Below are positions 13,063-17,285 of a DNA stretch of 17,285 bases, piece after piece (the first letter of the stretch is position 1; each line of letters begins with the position of its first letter). Below the pieces are notes generated by a model. That model did not search any database. It was not told where the DNA came from and saw nothing but the letters and a program-made list of their open reading frames with translations. The position numbers and the translations under genes were made by a program. The stretch is from Elusimicrobiaceae bacterium. Lineage in GTDB: Bacteria; Elusimicrobiota; Elusimicrobia; Elusimicrobiales; Elusimicrobiaceae. The stretch is taken from positions 1-17,285 of the forward strand of contig JAKSPG010000012.1 in assembly GCA_024405075.1 (NCBI GenBank), in the 5' to 3' direction.

Positions 13063-13563
13063 CTGTTGGTGGTTGTTTTAATTATCGGCATACTGGCCGC
13101 CGTAGCCCTGCCGCAATACCAAAAAGCCGTAGAAAAATCACGCGCCACACAAGCCGTTACGTTGTTAAAATCGCTCGTCCAAGCGCAGGAAACGTATTAT
13201 TTAGCCAATGGCTCTTTCGCTACTCAATTGGATGAATTATCCATAGAGATTCCATGGAACGGTTCTACGTATTGGCGGGGTGGTGTTGAAATTAGCGACG
13301 TACGCTCTAATCAAGATTGGGCGGTTGAATTATTCGCTAATAGTACCATCCACGGGATATTCGTAGGTCGTATATCAGGGAAATACCAAGGCACAGGATT
13401 TGTTTTTTATTTTAACGGGGTAGATAATGATCATCAAATCCTTTGCGCAGAACGTGAGAGCGGCGCTACACATTATACTGGCGTAGCGGGAGATTACTGC
13501 CAAAAAATCATGCGAGGCACCTATACATGGACCTCTGGATTACGGGCATATACGCTACCTTAA
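13030..13563 (+). CDS. type IV pilin-like protein (pilin 4)
   Basis: The 177-residue product begins MQTKKG^FTLIELLVVVLII with the same prepilin signal and helix as pilin 3. The start at 13030 is fixed by AGGAGA six bases upstream; the frame extends further upstream without a ribosome site or conserved sequence. The globular part has two cysteines (ILCAE and DYCQK) near the C-terminus, a typical pilin disulfide loop. The last nine bases, including the stop TAA, overlap the 3' end of radA on the other strand, and no terminator separates the convergent genes. The gene sits between yacL and radA, two genes that are neighbours (around disA) in other phyla, suggesting that it was inserted there. 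Confidence 0.93.
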   Translation: MQTKKGFTLIELLVVVLIIGILAAVALPQYQKAVEKSRATQAVTLLKSLVQAQETYYLANGSFATQLDELSIEIPWNGSTYWRGGVEISDVRSNQDWAVELFANSTIHGIFVGRISGKYQGTGFVFYFNGVDNDHQILCAERESGATHYTGVAGDYCQKIMRGTYTWTSGLRAYTLP

Positions 13564-14922
13564 TTTAACCGCCAAATCGTTTAAGTCGTTTAGTTCGCAA
13601 AGCGTTATGCCACCCGATTTGGGCTTTTCGTTCTTGGACAAAACGGCTGTGTAGGCTTTTTGAAATCCCAATCGGCGGGCTTCTTCCAGCCGTTTATCTA
13701 CGCGCGGTACTTTGGCTACTTGCCCCAAAATACCTACTTCGGCCATAAAAACGCTATCGTGCGCGATCGGAAAATCTTTGCACGAGCTAATCACCGCCGC
13801 GCAAATAGCTAAATCCAACGCCGGGTCTTTGAGTTTTACGCCGCCAGCTAAACTGACAAAAATATCTTTGTTATCCAGCGAAAGCCCGATGTGTTTTTCA
13901 AGTGCGGCAAAAAGCATCAAGCAACGGTTTAAGTCCACGCCCGTCGCTACACGCCGCGGATACGGGAAACGCGTGGGCGAAACAAGCGCTTGCACTTCAG
14001 TTAGTAGCGGGCGCGAACCTTCCAGCGAAAGTGAATACGCACGGCCTTTTAACGCGCGCTCGCGCGACGTTTCGGCAAAAAATTCACCGGCATTTTCCAC
14101 CGATACCAACCCTTGTTGCGTCATACGAAATAGGCCAATTTCGTCAGTAGAACCAAAACGGTTTTTGTGCGGGCGCAAAAGACGCAACACATTATCTTTT
14201 TCCGTGTCAAAATAGAGCACGCAATCTACCATGTGCTCCAAAATTTTCGGTCCGGCCAGCTCGCCGTCCTTGGTTACGTGCCCGAGTACAAACGTGATAA
14301 TCCCTTTGGGTTTACAAAGGCGCACGAGTTCACTGGTGCATTCGCGCACTTGCGCTACCGTACCAGCCGAGGAAGTAAACTCCGGGTGATACACGGTTTG
14401 AATGGAATCCACAATCAGCACATCGGGGTTGACGTTGGAAACAGACTCCACAATTTTTTGGATGTCCGTCTCACAATGCAGGAAAATGTTATCGCTCTTT
14501 ACGCCTAAGCGTTGCGCGCGGCCGGAAATTTGCCCGGTACTTTCTTCACCGGAAATATACAGCACTTTGTAAGTCTTGGCTAGTTCTGCCGCCACTTGTA
14601 ACATGAGCGTAGATTTGCCAATGCCCGGCGCCCCGGCCAGTAGCGTCAGCTGGCCTTTCACCAGTCCGCCGCCCAGCAAGCGGTCAAACTCGCCGATGTG
14701 GGTTGGAATACGGGTTTCTTTGACGGCTTGGCTTTGCGAAAGCGGAACCACCTCGGACGAAAAATCCGTAAAACTGCGCGTACGCGCAGGAGCTTTCTTG
14801 CTCTCTTGCGCTTTGACTTCTTCCACTAACGAATTCCACTCCCCGCACTCCGGGCATTTGCCCGCCCACTTGGGGGATTCAAACCCGCATTTTTGACACA
14901 CAAAAACCGTTTTGAATTTCAT
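13555..14922 (-). CDS. radA: DNA repair protein RadA (Sms)
   Basis: The 455-residue protein is a RecA-related ATPase and branch-migration helicase acting in recombinational repair and, in competent bacteria, in transformation. An N-terminal zinc finger has Cys9, Cys12, Cys23 and Cys26. Walker A is GAPGIGKST (97-105) and Walker B is VLIVDSIQTV. The RadA-specific KNRFG motif lies in HKNRFGSTDE (around 255), and a C-terminal Lon-protease-like domain carries GVDLNRCLML and the VFMAEVGILGQV region. The length is normal. The start at 14922 lies two bases after the mlaD stop without a Shine-Dalgarno sequence, so it is translated by coupling at the end of the mla operon. Its last nine bases overlap the convergent pilin 4. 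Confidence 0.98.
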   Translation of the reverse strand: MKFKTVFVCQKCGFESPKWAGKCPECGEWNSLVEEVKAQESKKAPARTRSFTDFSSEVVPLSQSQAVKETRIPTHIGEFDRLLGGGLVKGQLTLLAGAPGIGKSTLMLQVAAELAKTYKVLYISGEESTGQISGRAQRLGVKSDNIFLHCETDIQKIVESVSNVNPDVLIVDSIQTVYHPEFTSSAGTVAQVRECTSELVRLCKPKGIITFVLGHVTKDGELAGPKILEHMVDCVLYFDTEKDNVLRLLRPHKNRFGSTDEIGLFRMTQQGLVSVENAGEFFAETSRERALKGRAYSLSLEGSRPLLTEVQALVSPTRFPYPRRVATGVDLNRCLMLFAALEKHIGLSLDNKDIFVSLAGGVKLKDPALDLAICAAVISSCKDFPIAHDSVFMAEVGILGQVAKVPRVDKRLEEARRLGFQKAYTAVLSKNEKPKSGGITLCELNDLNDLAVKLR

Positions 14923-14924
14923 AA

Positions 14925-16220
14925 CTATCTAGACCCGGCCATCGCCGCTAAGCCAAAGAACGAGGAAATGTCCTGGTCGTTAAATGACACATTGGCCTTG
15001 AGGGCAAATTCGTTTGTCTCCAGCACGTCGCGCGCCCACGCTCCCACGGTGAAATAACGGTTGAAGCGGAAGTCCACCCCGTAGCTCAAGTTGGCTTTGT
15101 TAAAGTCGCGCCCGTTAATGGTGCGGTCGCGTCCCCAGTCGGAAAATTCCCCAGCAAACGTAAAGCGGTTAAGGAAATCGGTGCGGTAGAACGGCGTCAA
15201 CTCCAACGCCACCCCGCCTGCACCGCGGATAAGGCCGGCGGAAAATTTGGCCCATTCGTTATACAATCCAAGGCGCACATCAAACTTATTACGTTCTAAA
15301 TAATCCTTGCTACCCAGGCGGTCATCCTCGTTACCCAAGTTAGCCATACCTACACGGTAAAACGTGTACCCGCTGGAAGGGAAGATCTCCAAGGCCAAGT
15401 CACTAGACGACACGTGCGATTCCGGACGATAGAAATAGTCAAAATCCCAATACACTTGGAAGCGGCTCATCTTACCCACGAAAGTTTTTACTTCCGCCAT
15501 GGTATCTTTCAAATCGGTTACGCTTTCTTTGACTTCTTGCTGCATTTGCGGGTCTTTAATCAAACTGCCGATGACCCCCTCGCCTTCGTTAATGCTGGTA
15601 ATTAACGCATCTGCTTTAGCCATTAAATCGTTTAAGCGCAGGCTGGCAGAATCCAAATTTTGCATGGTGCGCGTCATGTACGGGCGCAAGGTAGCCACCA
15701 TTTGGTTTAAGTTGGCAGACAACTGTCGCACTTCGGCCATGGTGTCGTTAAGCCGCGCACCGAAAGCGCCCTGATTGTTGACACTGTCCACAAACTCCTT
15801 GATACTCGTCATGGTTTGCGTCATCATAACGTCCAGCGGCAGTTCGTTTAAACCGTTTAGATAGTCCCCGTTTTTATACACGGGCGCGTTTAGGTCTCCC
15901 TGTACCACTTTGACGTACTTGGAACCGATAATCCCCGTCATCACCACGGAAAATTGCGCCCCGCGGTGTAAATCAATCCCTTGATTGATTTCCGCCACGA
16001 CTATCACATCGCCGTTTTCAATTTTAATGTTTTTCACTTTCCCCACTTCCACCCCGGAAAGTTTCACCGGCGCTTTAACCGGCAGGCCGGAAACATCGGC
16101 AAATTTGACGTTTAAATCATACGTGCGTGTAATGGATAGCCCACCCAAAAAATAGAGCGAAAAGCCAAACACGGCTAGTCCTAATACAGTAAAAATACCT
16201 AATTTTGTTTCTGCGTTCAT
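14925..16220 (-). CDS. mlaD: MCE/MlaD-family lipid transport protein with long C-terminal beta-rich domain
   Basis: At 431 residues it is more than twice the size of E. coli MlaD. One N-terminal membrane helix (about 8-28) is followed by an MCE domain (about 34-115: VKFADVSGLPVKAPVKLSGV, GIIGSKYVKVV). A long helical, probably coiled-coil stretch (about 130-250) includes ARLNDTMAEVRQLSANL and the signature GVIGSLIKDP. The last 180 residues are rich in alternating aromatic/polar strands (YWDFDYFYRPE, TFYRVGMANLG, FDVRLGLYNEW, LSYGVDFRFNRYF), looking like an outer-membrane beta-barrel or porin-like domain. MCE proteins form hexameric rings that pass lipids between membranes. AAGGGA lies seven bases before the ATG, and mlaF is 35 bases upstream. 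The barrel call is by eye. Confidence 0.92.
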   Translation of the reverse strand: MNAETKLGIFTVLGLAVFGFSLYFLGGLSITRTYDLNVKFADVSGLPVKAPVKLSGVEVGKVKNIKIENGDVIVVAEINQGIDLHRGAQFSVVMTGIIGSKYVKVVQGDLNAPVYKNGDYLNGLNELPLDVMMTQTMTSIKEFVDSVNNQGAFGARLNDTMAEVRQLSANLNQMVATLRPYMTRTMQNLDSASLRLNDLMAKADALITSINEGEGVIGSLIKDPQMQQEVKESVTDLKDTMAEVKTFVGKMSRFQVYWDFDYFYRPESHVSSSDLALEIFPSSGYTFYRVGMANLGNEDDRLGSKDYLERNKFDVRLGLYNEWAKFSAGLIRGAGGVALELTPFYRTDFLNRFTFAGEFSDWGRDRTINGRDFNKANLSYGVDFRFNRYFTVGAWARDVLETNEFALKANVSFNDQDISSFFGLAAMAGSR

Positions 16221-16255
16221 GAATATATCCCTTTGTAATTGGAATGGTTAAACAG

Positions 16256-17020
16256 CTACTCCCGCATGAGCTTCATTTGAATCGGCCCGTGACTGGAGCC
16301 GTTAACAAACTGTTTGACATACGGGTTATCCGTTTGGCGGAACTCCTGCGGGGTTCCGTAAAGCAAAATTTTACCTTCATACAAAAAAGCAATGTAATCG
16401 GCAATTTTAAAGGCCGAGTGCATATCATGCGTAATTACCACCGAAGTAACCCCCAGCTTGGCTTTTAAATCCAGTACCAAGTCGCTGATGATGTCGGACA
16501 TAATTGGGTCCAACCCGGTGGTGGGCTCATCATACAAAATTACCTGCGGGCTTACCGCCAGCACACGCGCCAGTGATACGCGTTTTTTCATCCCGCCGGA
16601 AAGTTCGCTGGGGTTTAGTTTGGCTACGTCCTCTTTAAGCCCTACCAGGGCCAGCTTTTCGCGGATGATTTTGGGATACTCGCTGGCAGGTACATCGGTT
16701 AAATATTTAAGACCAAACGATACATTTTCCCCCACGGTCATGGAGTCAAACAACGCCCCCTCCTGGAACAAATACCCAAAGTGTCTGCGAATAGCGGCCA
16801 TTTTAATTTCACTGTGGATACGGGTGATGTCTTTACCGTTTACCAAAATCTGCCCGCTGGTCGCGTCCTCCAAACGCATGAGGCATTTAATCAGCGTGCT
16901 TTTACCGCAACCTGAACCACCCAAAATGCAGGTTACTTTGCCTTCCTCAATATTGAGGTTGACGTTTTTGAGTACTTGCTTATCGCCAAAATTTTTTTGC
17001 AGGTTGCGTATTTCTATCAT
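16256..17020 (-). CDS. mlaF: MlaF-like ABC transporter ATPase
   Basis: The 254-residue protein is the ATPase of an MlaFEDB-type lipid transporter. Walker A is GGSGCGKST (34-42). The Q-loop is FQEGALFDSMTV (Gln86), with the FQxGALFDS form typical of MlaF. The signature is LSGGM (140-144), Walker B is VILYDE (160-165), and the D- and H-loops are GLD and THD. A C-terminal tail (YVKQFVNGSSHGPI) matches the MlaF extension. The start lies two bases after the TAA of mlaE without a clear Shine-Dalgarno sequence, which indicates coupling. It powers movement of lipids through the MlaE permease to or from MlaD. Confidence 0.96.
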   Translation of the reverse strand: MIEIRNLQKNFGDKQVLKNVNLNIEEGKVTCILGGSGCGKSTLIKCLMRLEDATSGQILVNGKDITRIHSEIKMAAIRRHFGYLFQEGALFDSMTVGENVSFGLKYLTDVPASEYPKIIREKLALVGLKEDVAKLNPSELSGGMKKRVSLARVLAVSPQVILYDEPTTGLDPIMSDIISDLVLDLKAKLGVTSVVITHDMHSAFKIADYIAFLYEGKILLYGTPQEFRQTDNPYVKQFVNGSSHGPIQMKLMRE

Positions 17021-17022
17021 AG

Positions 17023-17285
17023 TTAAATTCCAAAAGCCGTCAAAATGGCTGTTAAGAAATAATCCAGCACCAAAATAAGCACAATCGTTGTTACTACCGC
17101 GCCGGTGGTAGCTTTACCGACTCCTTCCGCACCGCCGCGCGTGCTGATGCCTTTGTAACAACAAACGGTACCAATCATAAAAGCAAAAATAAACGACTTA
17201 ATAAATCCGTGCATAAAGTCCGATACCCCCATAAAGGTGGTAATATCGGTTAAATAGACCTCGCCGGGAACACCCAGTGCATATG
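17023..17285 (-). CDS. mlaE: MlaE-like ABC transporter permease (C-terminal part)
   Basis: Only the last 87 codons are in the window; the gene runs off the right edge. The visible part reads GVPGEVYLTDITTFMGVSDF, then GFIKSFIFAFMIGTVCCYKG, then GGAEGVGKATTGAVVTTIVLILVLDYFLTAIL. These are the last membrane helices of MlaE permeases, including the conserved CYKG...GGAxGVGxATTxAVV segment. It would form the membrane channel with MlaF as ATPase. Two bases separate its stop from the mlaF ATG. Confidence 0.95.
   Translation of the reverse strand, partial: YALGVPGEVYLTDITTFMGVSDFMHGFIKSFIFAFMIGTVCCYKGISTRGGAEGVGKATTGAVVTTIVLILVLDYFLTAILTAFGI

Noticed and set aside
13712..14508. Plus-strand frames antisense to radA
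   Set aside because: Shadow of the conserved RadA coding sequence; serine/threonine-rich composition typical of antisense frames.
1..17285. tRNA, rRNA, insertion sequence or phage genes
   Set aside because: No tRNA-like fold, rRNA segment, transposase, integrase or phage protein was seen on either strand.

Overview
The window looks like chromosomal DNA of a diderm, probably gut-associated bacterium. The best lineage guess is Elusimicrobiota (Elusimicrobium/Avelusimicrobium-like). The reasons are several PilE-like pilin genes scattered among housekeeping genes, an Mla-type lipid-transport operon (which implies an outer membrane), predicted lipoproteins, and a moderate base composition. The lineage is an inference; no rRNA or other phylogenetic marker is present.

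Layout. (1) 1-381 holds no conventional gene but has two near-identical 78-bp direct repeats. On the minus strand each contains the 3' part of a 32-33 codon micro-ORF. (2) 382-1041 (+) is a lipoprotein gene with an apparently leaderless promoter, closed by a strong hairpin terminator. (3) 6566-1749 (-) is a tightly packed five-gene operon: MarC-family membrane protein, thioredoxin/CcdA-like transmembrane thiol reductase, type IV pilin-like protein, GT-C (GT39-like) membrane glycosyltransferase, and GtrB-like polyprenyl-phosphate GT2. It is followed by a second pilin (1634-1092) with its own promoter. The two pilins resemble each other along their whole length. I propose a pilin maturation locus (disulfide chemistry plus glycosylation). 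(4) 6722-8092 (+) is a ClC-family protein, divergent from the operon and also apparently leaderless. (5) 8229-8708 (+) is a third pilin behind a TTGACA promoter with a poly-A spacer. (6) 12819-8765 (-) is a housekeeping operon: YacL-like PIN/TRAM protein, IspDF fusion, unknown lipoprotein, CysS. (7) 13030-13563 (+) is a fourth pilin with nearly the same promoter and leader as the third. It sits between yacL and radA, and its last 9 bp overlap the end of radA. (8) 17285-13555 (-) is mlaE (partial), mlaF, mlaD and radA, spaced as one operon. This MlaD carries a long C-terminal beta-rich extension.

Themes. Four pilin genes with even cysteine numbers (6, 2, 4, 2) lie in 17 kb, two of them next to redox and glycosyltransferase genes. 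Two pilins share an expression cassette that is conserved at DNA level while the codons behind it have diverged synonymously. Several promoters are of the extended -10 type (TGn before the -10). Genes within operons are separated by 2-8 bases or overlap, and several lack a Shine-Dalgarno sequence, so translational coupling is likely.
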